A stretch of DNA of 58,719 bases, taken from positions 1-58,719 of the forward strand of contig NZ_JAGGOO010000027.1 in the NCBI RefSeq assembly GCF_018614415.1, written 5' to 3'. The notes below the pieces were generated by a model, which was given only the letters and a program-made list of their open reading frames with translations, did not search any database and was not told the origin of the DNA. Positions 15,383 to 23,255 of the stretch are shown in pieces; positions within the stretch are counted from its first letter, which is position 1; each line of letters begins with the position of its first letter. The stretch comes from Streptomyces sp. ISL-12 (lineage in GTDB: Bacteria; Actinomycetota; Actinomycetes; Streptomycetales; Streptomycetaceae). A program made the position numbers and the translations under genes.

Positions 15383-16576
15383 GTGAGCAGCAGCGGCCTC
15401 ATCTACGCAGTCATTGTCGGGGCCTGGGCCGCCTACTTGGTGCCGATGTGGCTCCGTAGGCAGGACGAGCTGAACGAGGCCCGTCCGACGGAACGCTTCA
15501 GCACCGCCATCCGGCTCCTGTCCGGACGGGCGGGCATGGAGCGCCGGTACGCCAAGGACCTGCGGGCGCGCTCCGCCGACGAGGGGGAGCCCGACGCCGG
15601 CGACCCGGACGCCGTCACCGACTCGGTGGACGTCCGGGCCTTCGCCGTGTCCCGGACCAGGACGGAGGTCCGCCCGCCGGCCCCTCCGGCCCCGCAGTCC
15701 CCGGAACAGGCGGCTCCCGAGCGTCCCGCCCGGCGCGACGCCGGCGACCGGGCGGCGGCCCAGGCCGCGGCGGCCCGCGCCCGGCGTACCAAGGTGCTGG
15801 CCCGCCGGCGGCGGACCACCGTGGTGCTCTTCCTCGCCTTCACGCTCGGCGCGATGGTCGCCGCGGTGGGCGGGCTCGCGTTCCTGTGGGCGCCCGCCGT
15901 GCCCGCCGTGCTGCTCAGCGCGTACATCGCCTACCTCCGGGCCCAGGAGCGGCGCCGCTTCGCCTTCCAGATGGACCGCCGCCGCGCCGAGGTCGCCGCC
16001 CAGCGGCTGCGGGAACGCGGCACCCGGCCCCGCAGGCGGGCCACGGCCGACGCCGGCGCCGAGCCCGACGCCGAGGAGCCGCACGAGGCCCCCGGCGCGG
16101 AGACCGACCCCGGCCTGTCGGCGCTGGCCGCCGACCGGCGGGCGCTGGTCGAGCAGACCGACCACGCCGAGTGGGTCGACCAGCAGCGCGAGCGGCAGCG
16201 GCGCCCCGGGCAGGGCGAGAGCTGGGACCCGGTGCCGGTGCCGCTGCCGACGTACGTGACCGCGCCGGTCGCCCCCCGGGCCACGGCCGGCGTGGACCTC
16301 ACCGCGCCCGACGCGTGGAGCTCCGCCCGCTCCAGCGCCGCCGCCCCGGACCGTCCGGAGGAGACCGGCGGCGACACGGCCTCCGACGCCGAGCCGGACA
16401 CCGCGCCCGGCCGTGCCGAGTCGTCCGCCGAGTCCGCCGCCGAGGACCGGCAGCAGGGCCCGGCCCGCCGCGGCGGACGCCGCGCCGCGTCCGCCCGCCG
16501 GTCCCGGGAGCGGGGCCGCACCCCGCTGTTCGACCAGTACGAGGACGGCGACCGCCCCAAGGCCGCCAACGAGTAG
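15383..16576 (+). CDS. sepX: Divisome membrane protein SepX / Glp receptor GlpR
   Basis: 397 residues, GTG start. Residues about 4-23 (GLIYAVIVGAWAAYLVPMWL) form an N-terminal membrane helix. They are followed by the conserved RRQDELNEARPTERFSTAIRLLSGR, a long Pro/Ala/Arg-rich disordered stretch, two more helices (about 150-190, VLFLAFTLGAMVAAVGGLAFLW and on), and a C-terminal charged disordered tail. This matches the actinobacterial SepX/GlpR family. Streptomyces SepX is reported to be needed for normal division and hyphal compartments, and corynebacterial GlpR to be the membrane receptor of Glp. Its place downstream of glp fits that partnership. The assignment rests on the N-terminal motif, topology and synteny. 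Confidence 0.85.
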   Translation: MSSSGLIYAVIVGAWAAYLVPMWLRRQDELNEARPTERFSTAIRLLSGRAGMERRYAKDLRARSADEGEPDAGDPDAVTDSVDVRAFAVSRTRTEVRPPAPPAPQSPEQAAPERPARRDAGDRAAAQAAAARARRTKVLARRRRTTVVLFLAFTLGAMVAAVGGLAFLWAPAVPAVLLSAYIAYLRAQERRRFAFQMDRRRAEVAAQRLRERGTRPRRRATADAGAEPDAEEPHEAPGAETDPGLSALAADRRALVEQTDHAEWVDQQRERQRRPGQGESWDPVPVPLPTYVTAPVAPRATAGVDLTAPDAWSSARSSAAAPDRPEETGGDTASDAEPDTAPGRAESSAESAAEDRQQGPARRGGRRAASARRSRERGRTPLFDQYEDGDRPKAANE

Positions 16577-16611
16577 CCCTCCGGGCTCTCCCGCTGCTCC
16601 GGAACGGATTT

Positions 16612-16639
16612 TTGAGCAGGCCGGGAGGGGTGCTAGAGT
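16612..16639 (+). promoter_or_regulatory. Promoter of tRNA-Ala
   Basis: TTGAGC (16612-16617), a 16-bp spacer and TAGAGT (16634-16639), ending 14 bp before the tRNA. This is a housekeeping-type vegetative promoter pattern. Confidence 0.7.
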
Positions 16640-16653
16640 TTCACTCGTTGCAA

Positions 16654-16727
16654 GGGCCTGTGGCGCAGTCCGGTAGCGCACCTCGTTCGCATCGAGGGGG
16701 CCAGGGGTTCAAATCCCCTCAGGTCCA
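16654..16727 (+). tRNA. tRNA-Ala (anticodon CGC)
   Basis: A 74-nt cloverleaf. The acceptor stem GGGCCTG pairs with CAGGTCC and includes the G3-U70 wobble that marks alanine tRNAs. The D-arm is GCGCAGTCCGGTAGCGC, the anticodon stem CCTCG/CGAGG has loop TTCGCAT (CGC at 16688-16690), and the T-arm is AGGGG TTCAAAT CCCCT. CCA is not encoded. It decodes GCG, a common codon in this genome. No integrase or duplicated 3' end is seen nearby. Confidence 0.95.
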
Positions 16728-16770
16728 CCGCAATGACTGTTCTTGAGTTTCCTCAAGGGCGGTTGGCAAG

Positions 16771-16815
16771 AAGATCCCGTCCGATCATGGCGATCGGACG
16801 GGATCTTCGTCGTTT
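16771..16815 (+). terminator. Terminator downstream of tRNA-Ala
   Basis: A 16-bp perfect stem (AAGATCCCGTCCGATC, 16771-16786, with its complement at 16792-16807) around a 5-nt loop, followed by CGTCGTTTTG. It lies 44 bp past the tRNA end. From here to 17037 I see no supported gene; this stretch should hold the rsbQ promoter. Confidence 0.9.
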
Positions 16816-17037
16816 TGAGGCCTGTCGTGTCGGGGAGCGGTGAGGGGCGATTCCCCGCGGAACCGACGGCAGTTGTCCGGAACTCGGTGGGCCGGGCCAC
16901 TCAGTGGGCGGGAGTTGGGCAGCGGCCCGGCGGCGGTGACCGCGCGGCGGGCAGGGCTTGCCGAGGGGGCGCGGGCGAGGGCGCCGCCGACGAGGAGGGC
17001 GCGCCCTGATGGAACAAACCCTGAGAGAGTGGTGCGT

Positions 17038-17841
17038 ATGGATGTCGAACGCAGGAACAACGTGACGGTCACCGGGAACCCGCGAGGGCGGACGGTGGTG
17101 CTCGCTCACGGGTTCGGTTGCGATCAGAACATGTGGCGACTGACGGTGCCCGCTCTGGTGGATGACCACCGGGTGGTGCTGTTCGACTACGTGGGTTCCG
17201 GCCGCTCGGATCTGTCCGCGTTCTCACCGGAGCGCTACGCGGCGTTGGACGGCTATGCCCGTGATGTCGTCGAGGTGTGCGAGGCGCTCGACCTGCGCGA
17301 CGCCGTGTTCGTCGGGCACTCGGTGAGCGCCATGATCGGGGTGCTGGCCGCCGGAATGGCGCCAGAGCGGATCGGGGCGCTGGTGATGGTGGCGCCGTCA
17401 CCGCGCTACATCGACGACGAGGGCTACCGGGGCGGATTCAGCGCCGAGGACATCGAGGAACTGCTGGCCTCCCTGGAAGCGAACTACCTGGGCTGGTCGG
17501 CGACGATGGCACCTCTGATCATGGGCAACGCCGACCGGCCCGAGCTGGGCGAGGAATTGAAGAACAGCTTCTGCGCCACGGACCCGGCCATGGCGCGCGT
17601 CTTCGCCCAGGCGACGTTCCTGTCGGACTCGCGGGACGACCTGAAGAGTGTGAGCGTGCCGACGCTGGTGCTCGAGTGCCTCCACGACGTCATCGCCCCC
17701 CGGGAGGTCGGTGCCTTCGTGCACCGGACGATCCCCGGGGCGGAGCTGGTCACGCTCGACGCCACGGGGCACTGCCCGCACCTGTCCGCGCCGGAGGCGA
17801 CCAACGAAGCGATAACCGACTTCCTGGCGCGTCTGCAGTGA
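17038..17841 (+). CDS. rsbQ: RsbQ-like alpha/beta hydrolase, energy-stress signalling
   Basis: 267 residues from ATG 17038; in-frame upstream codons do not look conserved. The protein follows Bacillus subtilis RsbQ closely along its length: HGFGCDQNMW, VVLFDYVGSGRSDL, YAALDGYARDVVEVCEALDL, FVGHSVSAMIG, NYLGWS, RPELGEEL, SFCATDP, GHCPHLS. The catalytic triad is Ser95 (GHS), Asp217 (LHDVIAP) and His245 (GHC). RsbQ is needed by the PAS-phosphatase RsbP and is thought to make or hand over a small hydrophobic ligand; it belongs to the DAD2/KAI2 receptor-like hydrolase group. Its stop overlaps the next start by one base (TGATG), and that next gene is an RsbP-like phosphatase, so the pair is functionally convincing. 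Confidence 0.93.
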   Translation: MDVERRNNVTVTGNPRGRTVVLAHGFGCDQNMWRLTVPALVDDHRVVLFDYVGSGRSDLSAFSPERYAALDGYARDVVEVCEALDLRDAVFVGHSVSAMIGVLAAGMAPERIGALVMVAPSPRYIDDEGYRGGFSAEDIEELLASLEANYLGWSATMAPLIMGNADRPELGEELKNSFCATDPAMARVFAQATFLSDSRDDLKSVSVPTLVLECLHDVIAPREVGAFVHRTIPGAELVTLDATGHCPHLSAPEATNEAITDFLARLQ

Positions 17842-19127
17842 TGTGCCGCACCGGGCAGCAGCCGGACCCGTACGACGCCGACGACGCGAAGCCGGCGGGC
17901 GTGGTGTTCGCCTCGCTCCTGGAGGACAGCGCCGAGGAACTGTACGAGAGCGCGCCGTGCGGCTATCTGTCGACGCTGATGGACGGCACCATCGCCAAGA
18001 TCAACGCGACTCTGCTGGGCTGGCTGGGCCTCGAGCGGGAGGCCGTGGTGGGCCGCATGCGGTTCACCGACCTGCTGACCGTGGGCGGCAAGCTGTACCA
18101 CGAGACGCACTTCGCGCCGCTGCTGCGGATGCAGGGGGAGGTCAGCGGGATAGCCCTGGAGATCAGACAGTCCGGCGGCGGCCGGATACCGGTGCTGGTC
18201 TCCTCCGTGGTCAAGCACGGCAGTACCGGTGAGTCCCTGCTGATCCGCAGCACCGTCTTCGACGCCCGGCAGCGCCGCGCCTACGAAGAGGAACTGCTGC
18301 GAGCCCGTAAGGCGGCGGAAGAGGCACGTGCCGAGGCGGAGGCCGACCGGGCCCGGTTGCAGGACGCCCTGGCCGTGCTCCAGCAGTCGCTGCTGCCGGC
18401 CACCCTGCCGTCGGTACCGGGGGTGGAGGCGGCCGTGCACTACTGCACCGCGTTCCCGGACCGGCTCGGCGGTGACTTCTACGACCTCTTCCCCATCGAC
18501 GGCAGACGCTTCGCCTTCTTCCTCGGCGACGTGTGCGGCAAGGGGCCCCAGGCCGCCGCGGTCACCTCGCTGACCCGTTACACCCTGCGCGCCGCCGCCG
18601 TGCACGACCCGGACCCCGTCTCCGCCCTGACGACGCTCAACCAGGTGCTCCACGAGCGCTACACCGGCGGCGACCCGCGCTACTGCACCGTCATCTTCGG
18701 CATCCTCGACCCCGACCCCCGCACCGGTCAGGTCACCGTCCGTCTCGCCTCCGGCGGGCACCCCCCGGCCCTGGTCCTGCGTGCCGACGGCACCGCCGAC
18801 TTCCTGCCGACCCCCGGGGGTCTCCTCGTCGGTGTCCTGCCCGACGCCACCTTCACCACCGCCACGGCCCTCCTCGGCCCCGGCGACACCCTGGTGCTGT
18901 ACACCGACGGCCTCACCGAAGCCCGTACCGGTGAGGACCGCGCCGACCTCTACGGCTACGAGGCCCTGCTCGATTTCGCCCGGGGCTGCGCCGGCCGGTC
19001 CCCGAAGGCCGTGATCCAAGCCCTGACCGACCTGCTGGAAACCTTCGGTGACGGCCTCGACGACGACACCGCCCTGCTAGCCCTCGGCATCCCCGCCCAC
19101 GCCCCCCGGACCGAAGCCACCGCATGA
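17841..19127 (+). CDS. rsbP: PAS-PP2C phosphatase, RsbP/RsbU-like (SpoIIE family)
   Basis: 428 residues. A PAS domain (about 30-135: SAPCGYLSTLMDGTIAKINA, then GRMRFTDLLTVGGKLYHETH) leads through a charged coiled coil (about 145-180, RKAAEEARAEAEADRARLQ) into a PPM phosphatase. Its metal ligands are present: GGDFYD (Asp212), GDVCGKG (Asp230), YTDGLTEAR and DDDTALL near the end. By analogy it dephosphorylates a phospho-STAS antagonist and so frees a sigma factor from its anti-sigma kinase. The PAS domain would receive the RsbQ-dependent signal. It overlaps rsbQ by one base and the STAS gene by four, so signal input, phosphatase and substrate are probably made in fixed ratio. Confidence 0.93.
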   Translation: MCRTGQQPDPYDADDAKPAGVVFASLLEDSAEELYESAPCGYLSTLMDGTIAKINATLLGWLGLEREAVVGRMRFTDLLTVGGKLYHETHFAPLLRMQGEVSGIALEIRQSGGGRIPVLVSSVVKHGSTGESLLIRSTVFDARQRRAYEEELLRARKAAEEARAEAEADRARLQDALAVLQQSLLPATLPSVPGVEAAVHYCTAFPDRLGGDFYDLFPIDGRRFAFFLGDVCGKGPQAAAVTSLTRYTLRAAAVHDPDPVSALTTLNQVLHERYTGGDPRYCTVIFGILDPDPRTGQVTVRLASGGHPPALVLRADGTADFLPTPGGLLVGVLPDATFTTATALLGPGDTLVLYTDGLTEARTGEDRADLYGYEALLDFARGCAGRSPKAVIQALTDLLETFGDGLDDDTALLALGIPAHAPRTEATA

Positions 19128-19492
19128 GCCCGCTGAACATCACCACCCGAAACGCCCCCGACGGCCCCGTCCTGGGAATCGCCGGCGACCTCGACTACGC
19201 CACCGCCGGGGGACTGCGCGAACTGCTCGCCACCCTCACTCTCCGGCCGGGACAGCGCCTCGTGCTGGATCTGGCCGCGATGGAGTTCTGCGACTCCAGC
19301 GGCATCACCGCCCTGATCGCCGCCCACAATCACGCGCAGGCCGCCCGGGCCGGCATCGCGCTGGTCGGGGTGCCCGAACACACCCTGCGGGTGCTGCGCA
19401 TCGTGGGCCTGGACCAGATCTTCGCGCTGGACTCCGACAGCGGCGCCGCCGACGGCCCCGACCCGTCCGGGCGTCCCGCTGGGGCAGCCTGA
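19124..19492 (+). CDS. STAS-domain anti-anti-sigma factor (RsbV-like)
   Basis: 122 residues; ATG overlaps the phosphatase stop (ATGA). The STAS core runs from ITTRNAPDGPVLGIAGDLDYATAGGLREL to LVLDLAAMEFCDSSGITALIAAHNHA; the serine pair in CDSSGI is the expected phosphorylation site. A short Asp/Pro/Gly tail follows. It is the obvious substrate of the adjacent phosphatase: in its dephospho form it would bind an RsbW-type kinase. No RsbW gene is present in the window, so the kinase and sigma factor must be encoded elsewhere. Confidence 0.92.
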   Translation: MSPLNITTRNAPDGPVLGIAGDLDYATAGGLRELLATLTLRPGQRLVLDLAAMEFCDSSGITALIAAHNHAQAARAGIALVGVPEHTLRVLRIVGLDQIFALDSDSGAADGPDPSGRPAGAA

Positions 19493-19541
19493 GACGATCG
19501 GCCGTGGCGGTCCTTCGCTCCGCCGTTACCGCGAGCCGCCG

Positions 19542-19904
19542 TTACCGCGTGCCGTTGCTGCCGGCCAGGTGTGGCAGCTGCCCGCTGGGCCCGTGCGCGC
19601 GGTCGCTCTCGTCCCGCACCAGGAGGGACAGCAGAGAGGCCACGGTCAGGCCCGCTTCCGCCGGGTGACGCAGCACCTTGTCCGGCTGGACGCGGTAGGT
19701 GTTGGTGCGGCCGTCGCGGGTGTGGGAGAGGTAACCGTCCTGTTCGAGGTCGGAGATGATCCGCTGGACGGCGCGCTCGGTCAGCCGGCAGTGAGCGGCG
19801 ATGTCGCGGATCCGGACGTTGGGGTTGTCGGCGATGACCGCCAGTACACGGGCGTGGTTGGTGACGAACGTCCATCCGGAGTGGGATTCAGGCGCTGGAA
19901 CCAT
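19542..19904 (-). CDS. Winged-helix transcriptional regulator (MarR/ArsR-like), 120 aa
   Basis: Start chosen at ATG 19904 (MVPAPESHSGWTFVTNHARVLAVIADNP); ATG 19913 and 19952 are alternatives and none has a strong ribosome site. The helix-turn-helix is clear: VRIRDIAAHCRLTERAVQRIISDLEQDGYL, with a wing SHTRDGRTNTYRVQPD, then a C-terminal helix (TVASLLSLLVRDESD) likely used for dimerisation. It is convergent with the rsbQP-STAS operon and divergent from a second STAS gene, so it may control the latter. Target and ligand unknown. Confidence 0.82.
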   Translation of the reverse strand: MVPAPESHSGWTFVTNHARVLAVIADNPNVRIRDIAAHCRLTERAVQRIISDLEQDGYLSHTRDGRTNTYRVQPDKVLRHPAEAGLTVASLLSLLVRDESDRAHGPSGQLPHLAGSNGTR

Positions 19905-20008
19905 GCACAGCATTTTAGGGACGACTTTTGCCGGACGCTCGTTACATGACATAGTTTTCACGTAATGAAGGACCGTCTTGTCTCGGGGAGTGCAGGAGGG
20001 ACCCCAGG

Positions 20009-20392
20009 GTGTCAGTGAACGAAGCGGCAACAGGGTGTGCGAGCCAGGACGGCACGCGTCGGCCGCGAGCGGTGGACGGGGCCACGGTGGCGCAGTACGA
20101 ATGGCGCGGCGCCCGGGTCATCGGTGCGAGAGGCGCCTACGACGCGTCCTCGATCGAGCCCTTGGCGCAGGCGCTGGCCGCCGCGGCCGAGGAGTGTCCG
20201 AGAGTGGTCCTGGACGCCTCGGAGATCACCTTCGCGGACTCCGCGCTGTTGAACCTGCTGATTCTCACCCGCCGGACGGTCGACCTCCGGGTGGCCGCCC
20301 CGGCGCGCCAGGTGCGGCGGCTTCTGCAGCTGACCGGGGTCGACACCCTGCTCACGGTGCGGGAGACGGTGGCGGAGGCCGCCGTCTGCTAG
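20009..20392 (+). CDS. STAS-domain protein (anti-sigma factor antagonist type), 127 aa
   Basis: GTG 20009 with GGAGG upstream. After about 25 variable residues the STAS fold is seen: ATVAQYEWRGARVIGARGAYDASSIEPLAQALAAAA, then VVLDASEITFADSALLNLLILTRR with the candidate phospho-serine in ADSALL, and a final helix (ARQVRRLLQLTGVDTLLTV). It is one of two STAS proteins within 1.3 kb and is divergent from the winged-helix regulator. It could be a second substrate of the local phosphatase or belong to another partner-switching circuit. Confidence 0.88.
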   Translation: MSVNEAATGCASQDGTRRPRAVDGATVAQYEWRGARVIGARGAYDASSIEPLAQALAAAAEECPRVVLDASEITFADSALLNLLILTRRTVDLRVAAPARQVRRLLQLTGVDTLLTVRETVAEAAVC

Positions 20393-20532
20393 CCGTCCCC
20401 CTGCCGGGGATCCACGTCGGCCCCGGCTCTTCGCGCAGGCGTGAATCCGCCGAGGAGGGGCATTCGTCGACGTGCCGCTGTCCAAGGCTTCGCGGTGTCC
20501 CCGTACGGGGCTTGTGAGGGAGAGGTATCACC

Positions 20533-20775
20533 ATGATCGTTCCGGCGGAGAAGGAACTGCGCGCGGTGCTGGCCCGGTTCGCCCAGGCGCGCATCGACCA
20601 CGATGTGCACCCCACCGGCCGTACGAGCAAGGCTCTCGAAGACGCCACGTACACGTTGTGCGTGATGACCGGGGCCCGCACCGCCGAGCAGGCGCTGTGC
20701 ACGGCGGACGCGCTGCTTGAGCAGTACGCCGGCCGTACGGGGGTCTCCCGCGAGAGCGCGACGCTGGCGGCGTAG
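20533..20775 (+). CDS. DUF5133 small protein, 80 aa
   Basis: ATG with GAGGGAGAGG nearby. The sequence (MIVPAEKELRAVLARFAQA, then DATYTLCVMTGARTAEQALCTADALLEQY) has the YTLCVxxGxRTAxxA core that I associate with DUF5133, a short Streptomyces family often next to stress and STAS/phosphatase genes. It is predicted to be a soluble helical protein; no catalytic motif is visible. It may be the last gene of the stress cluster, or transcribed alone from the 140-bp gap before it, where I see no clear promoter. Confidence 0.82.
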   Translation: MIVPAEKELRAVLARFAQARIDHDVHPTGRTSKALEDATYTLCVMTGARTAEQALCTADALLEQYAGRTGVSRESATLAA

Positions 20776-20804
20776 GGCGGCGTGGTGGCGTCGTCCTCGC
20801 GGGA

Positions 20805-23255
20805 CTACGGGCGCCGTCCTCGCGGACGTCCGGCGGAGGCGGTCGTGCGCGTCGCGCGCGTCACCGGCAGCACCGCGAAGACCACGGCCGTCAGCGCGCA
20901 GCCGCCCGCCGCCGCGCCGAGCGCGGGCCACGGGAGTACCGGGGCGGACGGGGCCGACAGCAGGGACAGGGCGCCGGTCATGGTGAGCAGGTTCAGGGCC
21001 GCCACCAGGACGCCGAGCAGCGCGCCGACGGCGGCCACGGTGAGCGCCTCCGCCGCGACCAGGCGCAGGACCTGGGGCGCGGTGGCGCCGGCCAGGCGCA
21101 GGGCGGTCAGCTCGCGGCGTCGGCCGGCCGTCGCCATGACCTGGGTGCCGGCCAGGGCGATGGCCGCGTAGACCAGGGCGATGCCCAGGACCAGCAGGAA
21201 GCCGAGCCGGGTCGTGCCGTCGGAGCGGGGCGCGGTGGCCGCCAGCCAGGCGGCGGCGGTGCGCACCCGGGCGTCCGAGGACCGCACCGCCTCCCGCAGT
21301 CCCGCCGCCACGGCGTCCCGGTCGGCGCCGTCCGCCACCGTCACCTCCACCCGGTCCACCGGGGCGCGCGGCGCGTTGGCCGGGGTGACGTACACGCCGT
21401 TGTCGCCCGTGCCGATGGCCAGGACGGCGGCGACGCGCAGGGTCCGGCGGGTGCCGTCGCCGAGGAGGACCGGGATCCGCTCGCCCACGGTGTGCCGTTC
21501 CCACTCCTCGTTGACGACGATCGAGTCGTCGTCCAGGCCGGTGAGCCGGCCGGACGTCACCGGGAGCCGGGTGGTGGCGGCCAGCGCCCGCGGATCGGCC
21601 GCCCGGGCGGCGGACCGGACCAGGGCCACGCCCTCCTCCACGACGTACACCGCGGCGGTCGCCGTCGCCGAGACCGCCGCCGTGCCGGGCACCGCCCCCA
21701 GCCGCCGTACCGCCGCCTCGTCCAGGTCCGGGGCCGTCACCACGAAGTCGGCCGCCGTCCGGGACCGCGCCTCGGCCGCCCCCGCCGCGTCCAGGGTGGC
21801 CGTCGCCCCGAGCAGCGAGCCCGTCAGCGCCACCGTCACCAGGACCGGCGCCGCCACGGACGCGGCCCGGCGGACGCCCGCCGCCGCGTTCTCCCGTACG
21901 AGGACGCCGCCCGCGCCCGGCAGCCGCGACGCCGGCCAGGCGACCAGCCGGATCAGGGGCCGTACGAGGAGAGGGGAGAGCAGGGCCACCGCCGTGATCA
22001 GCAGCATCGGGCGGCTGACGTACGTCTTGCGGTGCAGCAGCTCGCCCGGGTCGGTCAGCAGCGCCCACCCGGCCGTCCCGGCGGCCGTCGCCAGCAGCGC
22101 CGTACCGGCCAGCAGCCGGCCCCGGGTGAGGGCGCCGTGATCCACCGACGCCTCGCGCAGCGCCTCGGCCGGCCGGGTCCGCCCCGCCCGCCAGGACGTC
22201 GCCGTCACCCCGCACAGCGCCACCGTCAGCCCGGTCCAGAACGCCGCGTGGTACGGCCAGGTGTGGTCGCCGATCGCGAACCAGTCCGGCGCGAGTCCGC
22301 CCGCCACGGTGTGGGCCGCCAGGTGCGGGGCGGCGTACCCGCCCAGCGCGCAGCCCGCCGCCGAGGCGGCCACGCCGACCAGCAGCGCCTCCGCGGTCAC
22401 CGTCCGCCGGACCTGGCCCGGCGTCGCGCCCGCCAGCCGCAGCAGCCCGAACTCCCGGCGCCGCTGGGCCACCGTGAACGCGAACGTCGACGCCATCACG
22501 AACACGGACACGAAGGCGGCCACCCCGCCCGCCGTCCCGAACAGGGAGTTCAGCGCGGTCACCGCCGCCGCGTCCCGGCCGGGGTCCGGGTCCGCCAGCC
22601 GCCGCGCGTCCCCGGTCAGCACCTGGGCCCGGTCACCGACGACGCGGCGTACGTCGGCCGGGTCCGCGTCCACCACCAGCTGGTCGCTCACCGGGGCCAG
22701 GCGGGCGGCGCGGGCGTCGGTGCAGAAGACGGCGTCCTCCACGCCGGGGCCGGTGACCGTCCCCACGACGCGCACGGTGCCGTGACCCGTGCGCAGCCGG
22801 TCGCCGGGCGCGGCCCAGCGGCCGGTGGTCACGACCTCGTCGGCGGTCCGGGGCGCGCGGCCCGCGCTCAGCTCGTACGGGGCGAAGGCGGCGGTCGACC
22901 AGGGGTGGCCCACCAGGGAGGGCGGCCCGCCCTCGATCCGTACCGGGAAGGAGCGGTCCTCGGTGACCTCGCCCAGCGCGCGCAGGGCGGCGACCGTGCG
23001 GGGCGGTACGGGGCGCGGGCGGTCCAGTGCCGCGGTCCGCACACCGGTCGGGGTCGGCACGCGGAGCGTGTCCTCGCCGCGCACCACCACCGGCGCGGCG
23101 GCGAACCGCCGCGGGGCGCGGTCGGGGGCGTCCGCCGCCGAGGCCAGGGCCAGGCCCATCACGGTGAGCAGCGCGACGCCGAGCGCGAGGGCGACGAAGC
23201 CGCCGGTGAAGGCGGTCCAGCGGGTGCGCAGGGTGCGCAGGGCGAGGGTCAGCAC
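20805..23255 (-). CDS. ABC exporter permease, FtsX/MacB type, 816 aa
   Basis: GTG start at 23255 lies inside the last codons of the ATP-binding gene (7-nt overlap, GTGCTGA). Topology is that of a large two-repeat FtsX permease: an N-terminal helix (GGFVALALGVALLTVMGLAL), an extracytoplasmic domain, three helices around 255-360 with the FtsX signature (FTVAQRRREFGLLRLAGATPGQVRRTV), two central helices, a second outer domain, and a C-terminal repeat of the signature (TAGRRRELTALRLAGATAPQVLRLV). Such pairs export antibiotics or lipids or act in peptide sensing with a two-component system. One is encoded divergently here (24173), so this transporter is a plausible target of it. Confidence 0.92.
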   Translation of the reverse strand: MLTLALRTLRTRWTAFTGGFVALALGVALLTVMGLALASAADAPDRAPRRFAAAPVVVRGEDTLRVPTPTGVRTAALDRPRPVPPRTVAALRALGEVTEDRSFPVRIEGGPPSLVGHPWSTAAFAPYELSAGRAPRTADEVVTTGRWAAPGDRLRTGHGTVRVVGTVTGPGVEDAVFCTDARAARLAPVSDQLVVDADPADVRRVVGDRAQVLTGDARRLADPDPGRDAAAVTALNSLFGTAGGVAAFVSVFVMASTFAFTVAQRRREFGLLRLAGATPGQVRRTVTAEALLVGVAASAAGCALGGYAAPHLAAHTVAGGLAPDWFAIGDHTWPYHAAFWTGLTVALCGVTATSWRAGRTRPAEALREASVDHGALTRGRLLAGTALLATAAGTAGWALLTDPGELLHRKTYVSRPMLLITAVALLSPLLVRPLIRLVAWPASRLPGAGGVLVRENAAAGVRRAASVAAPVLVTVALTGSLLGATATLDAAGAAEARSRTAADFVVTAPDLDEAAVRRLGAVPGTAAVSATATAAVYVVEEGVALVRSAARAADPRALAATTRLPVTSGRLTGLDDDSIVVNEEWERHTVGERIPVLLGDGTRRTLRVAAVLAIGTGDNGVYVTPANAPRAPVDRVEVTVADGADRDAVAAGLREAVRSSDARVRTAAAWLAATAPRSDGTTRLGFLLVLGIALVYAAIALAGTQVMATAGRRRELTALRLAGATAPQVLRLVAAEALTVAAVGALLGVLVAALNLLTMTGALSLLSAPSAPVLPWPALGAAAGGCALTAVVFAVLPVTRATRTTASAGRPRGRRP

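Noticed and set aside
16654..17037. Integration site of a mobile element at the tRNA-Ala gene
   Set aside because: No integrase, excisionase or duplicated tRNA 3' end in the flanks; downstream genes are core-like.
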